A DNA stretch of 64,000 nt from Planctomycetales bacterium 10988. Lineage in GTDB: Bacteria > Planctomycetota > Planctomycetia > Pirellulales > Pb10988. The stretch lies in the NCBI GenBank assembly GCA_009664345.1, contig CP043547.1, positions 2,198,709 to 2,262,708 of the forward strand, read 5' to 3'. Of the stretch, positions 28,604 to 38,449 are shown in pieces. The number at the start of each line of letters is the position of its first letter. Positions within the stretch are counted from its first letter, which is position 1. The notes below the pieces were generated by a model. It saw only the letters and a list, made by a program, of their open reading frames with translations, was not told where the DNA came from and did not search any database. The position numbers and the translations under genes are program-made.

Positions 28604-31051
28604 ATGACCTCGCAAGGAAGCCACCATTTGAAACAGAATCTTGTGGCGATCGGCTTGGTCGGGTTGGCGATTTTTTTGGGATTGAGCCTACTTACTTTTG
28701 ATCCTGCCGACCCCCCTGCCCGCTCGGTCTTTCCTGCGAATGCTTCGCCCACAAATGCCGGAGGTTACATCGGTGCCATCGCGGCGGATGGACTTCTGTG
28801 GAGTCTCGGTGTCAGTGCCTATTTGATCGTTGGACTTGTGGCGATCTCGGCGTATATCACTTTTCGTCGAATCAAATTGCCCGAACTGGAATGGCAACTC
28901 TTGGGCGTCGCATTGTTGCTGCTGGCAACTTCCACCTTCGCTTCGATGACAATCCCGGTCTGGGGTGCTGGACCTGCCATTGGCCCAGGCGGGTATCTAG
29001 GGGCCGTTTCGCATTTTCTATTGGGGCAGTATTTTGCCTTGAGTGGATCTCTCTTGATTGTCGCCAGTCTCCTCATTGCCGGCGGTTTACTGGTGGCGGA
29101 CATTTGGTTCTTTAAAGCCGCCCGTTGGTTGCTCGTGGTTCCCGCCATCACGGTTCTACGATCCCTAAAGAGAACCATCTACACGGTCTTGCGAATTTGT
29201 CATTTGCTGAAAGAGGAACAGGTTTACGCCCTCGAAAAAGAAGAAGTGCCAAAGGGTTCGCTCTTCTCTTGGCCTTCTTTTTCCAGCAAAGAGAGCAAGC
29301 AAACTGATTTACAAACCAGCGAAAAATCGGCCAAAGGCGAGGAAACTCCGGCAGTGTTGAATTTCGCCCAAGAGCCGGAAGCCGAAGAAGCCAGTACCGA
29401 GGAAGAATCGCGAGAGCTTCGCATCAATACCCCGACTCCGAAAAACGAACGACAGCAGGTGATTGAGCAACTCGAAGCTGCCAGCCGCAAGACGGAAGAT
29501 ATGGAGTACGAACTGCCCCCCTTGCGATTGCTGGAAGAATCGGAAGAGATCAGCTACGAGGAACACGAAAAGGACGTCCGGCAAAAAGCCAAAGTTCTTG
29601 AGCAGACCTTTCAGGATTTTGGCTTCAACGTGAAAGTCGTCGAGATCGACACCGGGCCGGTGATTGCTCAGTTTGAAATCGAACTCGAGGCCGGTTTGCG
29701 TCTTTCGAAGATTACCAGTTTAGCGGATGACTTGGCGATCGCCCTCCGCGTGCCGAGTGTGCGTATCGTGGCTCCGATTCCTGGCAAAAACACCGTCGGC
29801 GTGGAAGTCCCCAATGCCGAGCGGCAAGTTGTCCGCTTGCGGGAAGTAATCGAGGAATCCTCGCCCAAAGTTGCCAAGATGAGCATTCCGATCTTTTTGG
29901 GAAAGGATGTTATCGGTAGGCCGCTCGTTTGCGATCTTACCAAAATGCCGCACTTGCTGATTGCCGGGCGAACCGGGACGGGGAAGAGTGTTTGTCTCAA
30001 TACGATGATCGTCTCGATGCTAATGACGCGGCGGCCCGATGAAATCAAGATGCTGCTGATCGATCCGAAAATGGTCGAGTTAAGCCCTTATGCCCGTATC
30101 CCGCATCTGATGCATCCGGTTGTGACGGATATGAAAAAAGCCGAAGCGATTCTGGCTTGGGCCGTGGATAAGATGGAAGAGCGGTATTTGCTTCTCTCCA
30201 AAGCCGGGGTGCGGCATGTGACAAGTTACAATCAACTTGGTCGTGAGGAACTTCTTCGGCGGATTCAACCAGAAACGGAAGAGGAAAAGAAGGAGATTCC
30301 CGAGCATCTGCCTTTCATCGTGATTGTCGCCGATGAAATGGCCGACTTGATGATGACTGCCGCCAAAGAGGTCGAAACGCATATCATTCGCCTTGCTCAG
30401 AAAAGCCGGGCGGTCGGGATTCACCTCGTTTTGGCCACGCAAAAGCCAACTGTGGATGTGATCACTGGGTTGATTAAATCGAACCTCCCTGCTCGTCTTT
30501 CTTTCCAGGTCGCCAGCCGCACCGATAGCCGCGTGGTTCTTGATGAAATGGGGGCGGATAAACTCCTCGGAAATGGTGATATGCTTTTCCTCTGGCCTGG
30601 AACCAGCAATCTGCTGCGGGGGCAAGGCTCTTACACCAGTGATGAAGAGATCAACGGAGTTGTCGATTTTGTCAGCGCCCACGAACCGGATTTTGTCAAA
30701 GAATTGATTACGCTGAAGCCCGCCGGTTCCGAGCCTACCACGAATGTTTCCAAGAATCGCGACGATCTTTACGAAGCGGCGGTGGAAATCGTGGTGCAAG
30801 AAGGTCGCGGAAGTGTTTCGCTCTTGCAACGAGCTTTAGGGGTGGGATATGGCCGAGGGGCACGCATGATCGATGCGATGGCCGAAGATGGAATTGTCGG
30901 GGAATATAATGGTTCCCAAGCCCGCGAAGTTCTGATTACCGCGCAACAATGGGAAGTCATGCGGGATGGTAGTTCGCCGGAAGCGAGCCCTTCCAGTGGA
31001 GCCGACGACTTTTCCTCCCCCACCTCGAATCCCCAACAGAACCCGAGCTAG
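28604..31051 (+). CDS. ftsK: DNA translocase FtsK/SpoIIIE
   Basis: 815 residues. It moves chromosome ends through the closing septum and activates XerCD recombination at dif. The N-terminus has four membrane segments in the first 180 residues or so. A charged linker (about 200-310) leads to the alpha/beta motor with Walker A IAGRTGTGKSV, Walker B region FIVIVADEMADLM and the LATQKP motif. The C-terminal gamma winged helix (about 725-785, EGRGSVSLLQRALGVGYGRG) reads KOPS-type polarity sequences. The linker is much shorter than in E. coli, which is common. Start ATG 28604 follows GGAGGAG. Planctomycetes lack FtsZ, so FtsK here works without the usual divisome (family knowledge). Confidence 0.96.
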   Translation: MTSQGSHHLKQNLVAIGLVGLAIFLGLSLLTFDPADPPARSVFPANASPTNAGGYIGAIAADGLLWSLGVSAYLIVGLVAISAYITFRRIKLPELEWQLLGVALLLLATSTFASMTIPVWGAGPAIGPGGYLGAVSHFLLGQYFALSGSLLIVASLLIAGGLLVADIWFFKAARWLLVVPAITVLRSLKRTIYTVLRICHLLKEEQVYALEKEEVPKGSLFSWPSFSSKESKQTDLQTSEKSAKGEETPAVLNFAQEPEAEEASTEEESRELRINTPTPKNERQQVIEQLEAASRKTEDMEYELPPLRLLEESEEISYEEHEKDVRQKAKVLEQTFQDFGFNVKVVEIDTGPVIAQFEIELEAGLRLSKITSLADDLAIALRVPSVRIVAPIPGKNTVGVEVPNAERQVVRLREVIEESSPKVAKMSIPIFLGKDVIGRPLVCDLTKMPHLLIAGRTGTGKSVCLNTMIVSMLMTRRPDEIKMLLIDPKMVELSPYARIPHLMHPVVTDMKKAEAILAWAVDKMEERYLLLSKAGVRHVTSYNQLGREELLRRIQPETEEEKKEIPEHLPFIVIVADEMADLMMTAAKEVETHIIRLAQKSRAVGIHLVLATQKPTVDVITGLIKSNLPARLSFQVASRTDSRVVLDEMGADKLLGNGDMLFLWPGTSNLLRGQGSYTSDEEINGVVDFVSAHEPDFVKELITLKPAGSEPTTNVSKNRDDLYEAAVEIVVQEGRGSVSLLQRALGVGYGRGARMIDAMAEDGIVGEYNGSQAREVLITAQQWEVMRDGSSPEASPSSGADDFSSPTSNPQQNPS

Positions 31052-31071
31052 CACATTCAACGCTTGTTACT

Positions 31072-31482
31072 TTAGGCCAATTCTTTGAAAGCTTGCACTT
31101 GAGAGGTCGAAGGGGCCTCGGTATCGCGGGCGGTTGGTTCATCCCCGGTGAGCATCATCAAAACACCAACGGTGAGTCCAACGACAACCAAAAAGACCAA
31201 AAGAGCCGCAACCGCGAGGACCACCGGAGATTTCTGCGTATCGCCTTCAGGCGGCGTTGCTTCCGATTCTTCCCCAAAATTCACTGCGGGAACGACCATC
31301 GTCCCTGGTTTCGCGTTCGATTCACGAATCGAGGAACCGTTGGCATCGTCCAATCCCTCACGAAGCTGATCCCGCCACTGGGCATTGCTGGAGGTAATGT
31401 CCTCTTCCGAAGATTTCTCCGCCTCGGCGTCGGGCGATTGTTCGGCAGGGTCCGATTGAGGTCGTTGCGGGCTATTACTCAT
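31072..31482 (-). CDS. Small single-pass membrane protein, unknown function
   Basis: 136 residues. The first 85 are polar, acidic and probably disordered. One strongly hydrophobic segment follows (PVVLAVAALLVFLVVVGLTV region, about 86-111), and then a short Thr/Ser-rich tail of about 25 residues. There is no signal peptide. It converges tail to tail with ftsK, 20 bases away. No known family is recognised. Confidence 0.65.
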   Translation of the reverse strand: MSNSPQRPQSDPAEQSPDAEAEKSSEEDITSSNAQWRDQLREGLDDANGSSIRESNAKPGTMVVPAVNFGEESEATPPEGDTQKSPVVLAVAALLVFLVVVGLTVGVLMMLTGDEPTARDTEAPSTSQVQAFKELA

Positions 31483-31798
31483 CCTAATATCTCAATTTGC
31501 TTCAACTCTTGAATCACTCTGGCCAACAGATATTTTTCCCCAAGGAAGAAACATTGGCAACTTGCTCTGACGTGTCTTGATTCTAGGAACTCCTCTCTCA
31601 AGAAGAAAGGGAGGAAAATCAATCTTCGAGGGTAAAAAAGGAAAGAATTCCTCCAAATTTTCTTTTTTGCGATTCATTTGCCCTCATCCTCCCCCGCTGC
31701 GGAAACAACAAAAGCTGGAAACCCTTCGGTAGGAAGCGTTTCCAGCTCGTAATCAACAAGTTTCTCCCAGCAAGAACGCCGAGAGAAAATTCCTCACC
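31483..31798. other. Intergenic region with terminator
   Basis: About 316 bases between two minus-strand genes. It holds the terminator of the VIT/vWA gene (31713-31747) and presumably the promoter of the small membrane protein. Nothing else was recognised. Confidence 0.5.
31713..31747 (-). terminator. Terminator of the VIT/vWA gene
   Basis: A perfect 10-bp stem AGCTGGAAAC/GTTTCCAGCT around a 15-base loop. On the minus strand it is followed by TTTTGTTGTTT. Confidence 0.8.
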
Positions 31799-34153
31799 TT
31801 ATTTCGCGGAATCGATCTGATAAACCTTCCCTTCGATGCTGACCAAGAGCGGCTCATCGAGTGCTAAATAAGGAGCAAGTTCCTGTTCCAAATCGGAAGC
31901 GAGTTGGAAATATTCGTCACTATATTGTTCGACGACGATTGCCTTCTTCTCCATCTCTTCGGTCACCGTGCTGTCGACCCAGCGTTGATCCGAATTGCGA
32001 TGATAGAAGGTTTTCGATCCAACTTGTCGAACGGTTTGCGTAAGCGGTGCCGGTTCTTTTTCGGTAACTGCGGGCGTTCCAGCGACTCCACCGGATTGCG
32101 GAGTTGCCGGAGCGAACGGCGTACGGCGATTTTGCCCAGGAGCCAGCGGACGGCCCGCCGCAGGTGGAGCAGGCTTCGGCATCGTCGAATAATACTTTCG
32201 GGCACTATCCGACTTCGCGGCTTGATTGGCTGTCTTGAATTCCGCTTTCAAACCGCGTTGCCCAAAGGCATTCATGCCCGAGGTTTCTTGCAGTTGCCGC
32301 AGCTCCCCTTCGGCCTGACGCCGGTTGAGATCGCGATCTTGGAAGTTGTTGTTTTCATCCGCCAAGAAGGAAGTATAAGGGGTCAAAATCCCGTGCTTGG
32401 TCGAAAGCGTGACCAGTTCATCGACCAATTCTTCATTCTGACCATTGAGGTCCAATTGATCGATGATTTCGCCGATTCGCCGGGTGGCCCACAGTTTTTC
32501 AACAAAGGCAAAGGAAGAATCCTTGCTCTTCTCCACAAACTCGCCAGGGAATTGGAATCGCTCTTTTTCCTCGCCAACTTTCCCGACCAGCTTTACTTTC
32601 ACTTCGCCAGGATAGCGATATTTCCCCACGACGACCAATTGTTCGCCTTGGAAAAGATCGAAGGTCCCGCCGGGATACACTTGGCGAACGGCATCCCCCT
32701 GCTCTTTGGTTAAGTCCATACTGAACTTCAAGTTCGCATCGGTCAGAATCGGGCTGCTGATCCGTTGATAGAGCCGGCTGACACTCGCTTCCAGATCTTC
32801 ATCAGGACGGACATAAACCGATTGGCCACGATTTTCACGCGAAAGATAATCAAGCAAACGGCTATTCACATCAAAGCCCACGCCGAGATTGATCATGCGG
32901 GCACCGACTTGATTCCAATCTTTGGTATGCTCCACGATCTTGGCGTCATTCGTTTCGCCAGCGGTCGGAATCCCATCGGTCAGGAAAATCAAATACGAAG
33001 GACGCTTGCGGTCTTGGAGGTGCTCGAAGGCCACTTCAAGAGCCTGATTGATATTGGTACTTCCCCCCGCGAAAATTCCTTCAACAAACCCGATCGCTTC
33101 CTTCCGGGTATCCTCACTATATTTCTGAAGTTCCGGGCGGAAACTTTCCACGGCGGTATCATACGCGACGATGTTGAACAGGTCCCCTTCGCGGAGATTA
33201 TTCAAGACATACTTCAAAGCATCGCGGGCTTGTTCGATCTTTTTGCCGTTCATGCTCCCCGATCGATCGATGACAAAGATGACATTTTTGCTGACCGGCT
33301 TGCTTTCAGGGGCTTCAAATTGCGGACTCATCATCATGAGAAAATAGCCCGCCTTGTCCCCATCCGGACGATAGCTCAACAGGCTCGCTCCCACTTTCCC
33401 AGGAGCGACATCATAAAAGATGCGGAAATCTCCATCGGGAACGATGTTCTTTTCAACGAAGCGAATGGAAGCTTGCTTATTGCCAGAGCGTTTGACTTTC
33501 ACATCATGCGTCGGACTGTAGATGCTTTTGATGGCCTCTTTGCTTTCAACGACCACCTCCATCACGACTTTATCAACTGGCCCCGACGTATATTTGGCGG
33601 TACTCAAAGGGAAGAGAAATTCCGTCGCCTGTTGATATTTCCGTAGAATTTGCGAATAACTCAGCGTGACGGTTCGCTTCTCGCCAGCCGGCACCGGGAA
33701 GACACTCGTTTGGAACATCCCCGTTCCCATCCATTCCAGAAGTGCGGGGTCTTTGTTCTTGCGGACAATCTCTTGATAGGCTTGCTTCGCTTCATCTTTG
33801 GGAAGCAGCTTCGCATCGAATTCCTTCCCATCAACCATCAAGGTCATCTGGTCAATCGCCCCATCGTAAGGAATGGGAAAGATAAAAGAGACCTCAAGCT
33901 GACGTTGACTGGTATTTTCAAAGGTTTGAGAGACCTGAACTTGAGCAACTTGATCTTTGATTTTCGCTTGCATTTCGAGCGAATGAATCTTGTAAGATTG
34001 AGAACGCGGCTCGGGCATCGGTCGCGGCAACGGAATAACTTGATCAGGACGAAGGACGACTAAAAAACCTTGGCCAAAACTGAGCGACGGGGCCATCATC
34101 CCCACCCCCAAGCATACCAATCCGAAAAATCGCCAGAAGGAAAACGGTTTCAT
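31799..34153 (-). CDS. Secreted VIT and von Willebrand factor A domain protein
   Basis: 784 residues from the ATG at 34153, which follows AGGAG; an ATG at 34165 overlaps that site. A signal peptide ends near LSFGQG. The VIT domain covers about 50-180 (QVSQTFENTSQRQLEVSFIF). The vWA domain (about 285-460) has a complete metal-ion-dependent adhesion site, DRSGSMNG with later Thr and Asp motifs (GGSTNINQA, LTDGIPTAG). A Pro/Gln-rich stretch (about 650-720) leads to a final 70-residue segment. VIT-vWA proteins are inter-alpha-trypsin-inhibitor-like and abundant in planctomycetes; they probably mediate cell-surface or periplasmic protein binding. The partner is unknown. Confidence 0.9.
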   Translation of the reverse strand: MKPFSFWRFFGLVCLGVGMMAPSLSFGQGFLVVLRPDQVIPLPRPMPEPRSQSYKIHSLEMQAKIKDQVAQVQVSQTFENTSQRQLEVSFIFPIPYDGAIDQMTLMVDGKEFDAKLLPKDEAKQAYQEIVRKNKDPALLEWMGTGMFQTSVFPVPAGEKRTVTLSYSQILRKYQQATEFLFPLSTAKYTSGPVDKVVMEVVVESKEAIKSIYSPTHDVKVKRSGNKQASIRFVEKNIVPDGDFRIFYDVAPGKVGASLLSYRPDGDKAGYFLMMMSPQFEAPESKPVSKNVIFVIDRSGSMNGKKIEQARDALKYVLNNLREGDLFNIVAYDTAVESFRPELQKYSEDTRKEAIGFVEGIFAGGSTNINQALEVAFEHLQDRKRPSYLIFLTDGIPTAGETNDAKIVEHTKDWNQVGARMINLGVGFDVNSRLLDYLSRENRGQSVYVRPDEDLEASVSRLYQRISSPILTDANLKFSMDLTKEQGDAVRQVYPGGTFDLFQGEQLVVVGKYRYPGEVKVKLVGKVGEEKERFQFPGEFVEKSKDSSFAFVEKLWATRRIGEIIDQLDLNGQNEELVDELVTLSTKHGILTPYTSFLADENNNFQDRDLNRRQAEGELRQLQETSGMNAFGQRGLKAEFKTANQAAKSDSARKYYSTMPKPAPPAAGRPLAPGQNRRTPFAPATPQSGGVAGTPAVTEKEPAPLTQTVRQVGSKTFYHRNSDQRWVDSTVTEEMEKKAIVVEQYSDEYFQLASDLEQELAPYLALDEPLLVSIEGKVYQIDSAK

Positions 34154-34458
34154 AAAACTCCTCATTTCTAAAGTTGGTCGAGGAACGGCTAGAATATTTT
34201 GAATTTACAAGCAGCTTGTCCCTTGGATGCGCGAACCCTGCAAAGAGTTCCCAGAAGAAACGCGTTGCCGCTTGCGTCAGTTCATTCTAAAGCGAAAATC
34301 TACCAGATTGGTGTAACAAAATAGTAACGACCATACAAACAAAAAAGGTTAGACCGATTCTCCCTACAAGAAATCGGAAGGAACCTTGGTCCCCAAATGG
34401 GGTTGAATAGATTAGAATAGACAAAGTGTTTTCTTAGTTTGAAGCCCCTGAGGATTCC

Positions 34459-36222
34459 ATGGACCCAGCCAATCCCCATCCGGAACAACCGAATCAAAAC
34501 GGTGCGGAACCTGAGAAAAGCTCGGACAAACCGAGTGGAGATTTCTCGGAGATCGAGGCCCGCTTGTCCGAAGGTTCGTCGATGACCAGCGAAATGAAGC
34601 TGCGGGAAGGAAATGCACAGCCCTTGCAGTTAGGTGGAAAAACCCTCGGGGATTATCATTTATTGCGTCGTCTCGGACGCGGCGGGATGGCGGAAGTTTG
34701 GCTGGCAGAACAGCTTTCCCTCAAACGCCAAGTCGCCCTCAAAGTCCTTCGAGCAGAGCTAGCCGGCGATGAGATGTACATCCGCCGTTTTCAATTCGAA
34801 GCCCAAGCCGCCGCCCGACTGGTCCATGCGAACATTGTTCAAATCTACGAAGTTGGCTGCATCGACGGCATTCACTACATCGCCCAGGAGTATGTCCAAG
34901 GTCAAAACCTCCGCGAATATATGGTCAAGCACGGTCCGCCCGATTTTCGTTTGGCCCTTTCCATCATGCGGCAGGTCGCCGCGGCCCTCCACAAAGCGGC
35001 CGAGGAACGAATCATCCACCGGGATTTAAAGCCGGAAAATATCATGGTCGCCCGCAATGGCGAAGTGAAAGTCGCGGACTTCGGCCTGGCCAGGGTTTTT
35101 GAAGAGGCCTCTCTCCACCTGACTCGCATCGGCGTCACGATGGGCACGCCTCTTTATATGAGTCCCGAACAGGTGGAAGGTCGCTCGCTCGATTCACGCA
35201 GTGATATCTATTCCTTCGGCGTCACTTGCTATCACATGCTCTCCGGCATGCCTCCTTTTCGGGGAGAAAGTGCGTTGAGTGTCGCGGTGCAGCATCTCAA
35301 AACACGGCCCGAACCCCTAGAAATTGCCCGACCCGACCTGCCAAGCCGCATCTGTCGGATTGTCCATAAAATGCTGTCAAAGGAACCGGCTCAGCGTTAT
35401 GACTCGGCCTTGGAGATTCTGCGGGACCTTCGCAAAATTCGCCTTGATGAAGCCGAGGATCAAGACCCCGCTGATTCTTGGATTGGCCTCGGGACGCTCG
35501 ATCTCGATTTGGAAGTGAACGAGCAAAGCAGTTCCGCCATTCAAAATCTCTCTAAAGTGATGCGTACCGAAACTAGGTCCCTTCCTAGTTTGCAACGCTC
35601 GCACTGGGGACGCTGGGTGGCTTTGCTAACGTTGGGCCTTTTGGGAGGAATCGCCTTTGCCTATATCACCCGAGAGCAACCGCTATTAGCCAATGCGAAT
35701 GCCCTCAATACTGGGATTGCCAAACAAAAAACCACCAGAGACCAGTACTGGCTTGCCTTGCACCTCAATACGGAAATCGGCTGGCGAAGCGTCATCGAAC
35801 ACTTTCCGGAAGATGAATATTACGTCCGCCGTGCGAAGCAGCAGCTTGCCCGTTTATACCTTTTCAAAGACCAAGATTATCAAAACGCCCTCCAGATTTT
35901 TGATGAGCTGGCCAGCCTGGAGGACCGCGAGCAAAAAGCCTTCGGGCTGACCGGCAAAGTGATTACTTACGGAATGATGGGAGACCGCGACGAGGCATTG
36001 CAAATATTTTACACCGAACTTTCCGAGCTGCCGGGTCGTCTGATAGGGGAGTATCCCGACCTGTCACGGGAATTAGGAAAGTTCCTCCATCAAAGTCGGG
36101 GAGGAATGGACGCATCGAGAGAAGAAACCTTCCGCAAATTCCTTGAAGAAAGTGGGGCGGAAGTCGAAGAAGCTTCCGACACGATGAAGCCAGAAACAGA
36201 ATCTTCGGAACGACCTGAGTAA
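34459..36222 (+). CDS. Transmembrane Ser/Thr protein kinase (Hanks type)
   Basis: 587 residues. A disordered N-terminus of about 60 residues leads to the kinase domain (about 68-330): glycine loop [15 protein letters not shown] lysine, catalytic loop [15 protein letters not shown] and an activation segment ending [10 protein letters not shown]. All catalytic residues are present. One membrane segment (about 375-397, [18 protein letters not shown]) separates it from an extracytoplasmic region of about 190 residues with TPR-like helices ([20 protein letters not shown]). The layout is that of a receptor kinase sensing something outside the inner membrane. It stands alone as a transcription unit next to tRNA-Glu. 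Confidence 0.93.
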   Translation: MDPANPHPEQPNQNGAEPEKSSDKPSGDFSEIEARLSEGSSMTSEMKLREGNAQPLQLGGKTLGDYHLLRRLGRGGMAEVWLAEQLSLKRQVALKVLRAELAGDEMYIRRFQFEAQAAARLVHANIVQIYEVGCIDGIHYIAQEYVQGQNLREYMVKHGPPDFRLALSIMRQVAAALHKAAEERIIHRDLKPENIMVARNGEVKVADFGLARVFEEASLHLTRIGVTMGTPLYMSPEQVEGRSLDSRSDIYSFGVTCYHMLSGMPPFRGESALSVAVQHLKTRPEPLEIARPDLPSRICRIVHKMLSKEPAQRYDSALEILRDLRKIRLDEAEDQDPADSWIGLGTLDLDLEVNEQSSSAIQNLSKVMRTETRSLPSLQRSHWGRWVALLTLGLLGGIAFAYITREQPLLANANALNTGIAKQKTTRDQYWLALHLNTEIGWRSVIEHFPEDEYYVRRAKQQLARLYLFKDQDYQNALQIFDELASLEDREQKAFGLTGKVITYGMMGDRDEALQIFYTELSELPGRLIGEYPDLSRELGKFLHQSRGGMDASREETFRKFLEESGAEVEEASDTMKPETESSERPE

Positions 36223-36352
36223 CACTTTTTACAATTTAGCTCAGAACAAGCCCGCCTCCCTTGACGATTTGTTCAGAAAATTTAAAATAGAATGTTCTGT
36301 TTCAATGTGAAGATAAAAAACCTAAAGCGAATCTAGTTGTTTACAGACCGAT

Positions 36353-36425
36353 GCCCCCATCGTCTAGAGGCCTAGGACGCCGGGTTCTCAGCCCGGTAAC
36401 CGGGGTTCGACTCCCCGTGGGGGTG
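36353..36425 (+). tRNA. tRNA-Glu(CTC)
   Basis: 73 nt. Acceptor GCCCCCA pairs with TGGGGGT, the D arm has GTCTAGAGGCCTAGGAC, the anticodon loop is TTCTCAG (anticodon CTC), the T arm has GGGGTTCGACTCCCC, and the discriminator is G. CCA is not encoded. It is followed 50 bases later by a terminator. Confidence 0.97.
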
Positions 36426-36475
36426 CTTTCTTTCTTGTCATTATTTATTGACAAGAGACAAGAAAGAATCAATCA

Positions 36476-36514
36476 AAAACGCCGTGAGCTTTCCACAAGC
36501 CACGGCGTTTTTTT
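36476..36514 (+). terminator. Terminator after tRNA-Glu
   Basis: AACGCCGTG pairs with CACGGCGTT (9 bp) around a 14-base loop, followed by a run of Ts. The preceding As could make it work in both directions, serving also the minus-strand sugar cluster that ends at 36541. Confidence 0.9.
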
Positions 36515-36540
36515 ATGGACTCGATTGAAGAACGATCTGT

Positions 36541-37371
36541 TTATAACTGATAAGCCTCTTGAGCCGTTTTATAGAAAAACTGTTCACGCTCATCAACACT
36601 CAAACCAGAGGCCAGCATTGTTACCGTTTGAATCCAAGTCACATAATCGGTCTTTAATAAACAGACAGGCCAATCCGTTCCCACCATCAAACGACTCGGA
36701 CCAAAAGCTTCCAAAGCCACTTCCCAATAAGGTTGAATCGTAGTGAGGTCCCAATCAGGGTCCCGCACTTCGGTGACAACTCCGGAAAATTTACAAACAA
36801 CATTCTCGCGTTTAGCAAGTTCTCGAAAATTAAACTCCCACGCTTTGTCAAATTCTCTGCTGTCTATCGAAGGTTTCGCAATATGATCTAAAACAAAAAA
36901 CTGCTCAGGGTGTTTATCCACAAAGGTTATTGTTGCGGGAAGTTGATGTCCAAAAATCAACAAGTCATAAACAATTCTAAACTCGGTTAACCATTCAATT
37001 CCTTGATTGAACTTTTTCTGTTCCAAGAAAGTTTCCGCATCTTCATCTTGAACTACATGGCGAACCGCTTTCAACTTAGGTGAATGAGAATATCGTTCTA
37101 CTAAACTTTGAATCTCATCCGAAGTTAGCGGCAACCAGCCGACAACCCCGGGAATAAAAGCATTTTCTTCAGCAAGCTTTAACAACCAATCAGTTTCTTC
37201 AATCGTCTGTCGAGCTTGCACGGAAACAACCTGATCGACTCCCGCCTTTTCGATCAATGATTGTAAAGTGTCAGGTTCAAAATTTTGTTTCAGAACCGAC
37301 ATTTGGTCATTGATCCAAGGATACTCTTCAGGATCATATTGCCAAAAATGGTGATGACTATCGATGAGCAT
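36541..37371 (-). CDS. Amidohydrolase-family sugar lactonase (L-galactono/L-fuconolactonase type)
   Basis: 276 residues of the amidohydrolase_2 superfamily. The N-terminal metal motif is DSHHHFW (residues 4-10). Downstream are FFVLDHIAKP and the late GTDWPV motif with the catalytic Asp. The length and the HHHFW start match L-fuconolactonase and L-rhamnono- or galactonolactonase enzymes, which open sugar acid lactones. It is the last gene of an AT-rich minus-strand cluster with a dehydrogenase of aldo/keto type, a FucU-like mutarotase, a zinc dehydrogenase and a UxaE-like epimerase. In that setting it would hydrolyse the lactone made by the aldo/keto reductase (inference). Confidence 0.85.
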   Translation of the reverse strand: MLIDSHHHFWQYDPEEYPWINDQMSVLKQNFEPDTLQSLIEKAGVDQVVSVQARQTIEETDWLLKLAEENAFIPGVVGWLPLTSDEIQSLVERYSHSPKLKAVRHVVQDEDAETFLEQKKFNQGIEWLTEFRIVYDLLIFGHQLPATITFVDKHPEQFFVLDHIAKPSIDSREFDKAWEFNFRELAKRENVVCKFSGVVTEVRDPDWDLTTIQPYWEVALEAFGPSRLMVGTDWPVCLLKTDYVTWIQTVTMLASGLSVDEREQFFYKTAQEAYQL

Positions 37372-37374
37372 GTT

Positions 37375-38409
37375 TTAACCTTCATTCACTTTAATCACCG
37401 CTTTGACAATATCGGTATTCGGCACTAACAATTCCGGGAAGCGACTAGGAACTTCTTCAAATTCCAATCGATGCGTTATCCAAGGCTGAGTATCAATCTT
37501 CTTGTCAGAAATTAAATCAATAATTCTAGTAAAGTCACGCGAAAGAGCATTGCGACTCGCCAACAGTGTCAACTCACGACGGTGAAAATAAGGAGCATGC
37601 GGAAACGTCAATGATTGCTGTGTGATTCCAACATAAACAACCCGGCCATGAAAGCTTGCAAATTCCAACGCTCGCACCATCGAATGATGATTGCCCGTCG
37701 CATCAATGACCAAATCAGCAAGCTGGCCATCTGTCATTTGCTCCAGTTGTTGAATATCTTTTTCATCCCCTTGAATTTGCAAAGTATGTTCAACATTCAT
37801 TTTGTCGCGAACAAATTGAAGTCGTTGCGGATTTAAATCGGCTACAATCACCCGAGAACCAGCCAATCGGGCAAATTCCAAAGCGGATAAACCGATCGGA
37901 CCCGCTCCTAAAATTAAACAAGTATCTTTTTCCGTAGCCGCTCCACGATCCACGGCATGACAACCAATGGCCAATGTTTCCACTAATGCACATTGTTCAC
38001 TTGTCAGTTGTGGGGCGGGATGTAATTTTCTGCCTGGCAAGAGAAACTTATCCGTCAGTCCCCCGTCGCACATTACCCCTAAAGTTTGATGATGTTCACA
38101 ACAATTTGTAAAGCCTCTTTGACAAGAATAACACTTCTGACAATTGATATAAGGTTCAACGGCACAGCGGTCGCCGGGTTGAACGTGTTTAATATTTTCA
38201 CCAACAGCTAAAACTTCAACCCCCAGTTCATGGCCAGGAATCCTTGGATAAGAAAAGAAAGGAAACTTTCCTAAATACCCACCCAAATCCGTTCCACAAA
38301 CCCCGACCGAATAGACACGTACCAAGGCTTCATCCGGACCTGGCGAGGAAGGTTCTTCCACTTCGATTCGTTGCCAATTCTTAGGCTCGGTAAGTTGTAA
38401 CGCTTTCAT
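37375..38409 (-). CDS. Zinc-dependent alcohol dehydrogenase (sugar acid/polyol type)
   Basis: 344 residues from the ATG at 38409; an in-frame start at 38445 is less likely. Medium-chain dehydrogenase features: catalytic zinc GVCGTDLGGY and GHELGVEV, the structural zinc set of four Cys (C-x2-C-x2-C-x7-C in NCQKCYSCQRGFTNCC), and a GAGPIGLSALEFA Rossmann loop. Branches of this family include L-galactonate 5-dehydrogenase (LgoD), which makes tagaturonate, and sorbitol dehydrogenases. A UxaE-like epimerase in the same cluster makes an LgoD-like role attractive but unproven. It lies three bases upstream of the lactonase gene in transcription order. Confidence 0.88.
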   Translation of the reverse strand: MKALQLTEPKNWQRIEVEEPSSPGPDEALVRVYSVGVCGTDLGGYLGKFPFFSYPRIPGHELGVEVLAVGENIKHVQPGDRCAVEPYINCQKCYSCQRGFTNCCEHHQTLGVMCDGGLTDKFLLPGRKLHPAPQLTSEQCALVETLAIGCHAVDRGAATEKDTCLILGAGPIGLSALEFARLAGSRVIVADLNPQRLQFVRDKMNVEHTLQIQGDEKDIQQLEQMTDGQLADLVIDATGNHHSMVRALEFASFHGRVVYVGITQQSLTFPHAPYFHRRELTLLASRNALSRDFTRIIDLISDKKIDTQPWITHRLEFEEVPSRFPELLVPNTDIVKAVIKVNEG

Positions 38410-38449
38410 AAAACTTTTCTCTTTATAAACTTTTTTTGTTATCAATGTC

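Noticed and set aside
36353-36425. tRNA-Glu as integration site of a genomic island
   Set aside because: No integrase and no repeated tRNA 3' end were seen at the other side of the AT-rich cluster; kept only as a weak finding.
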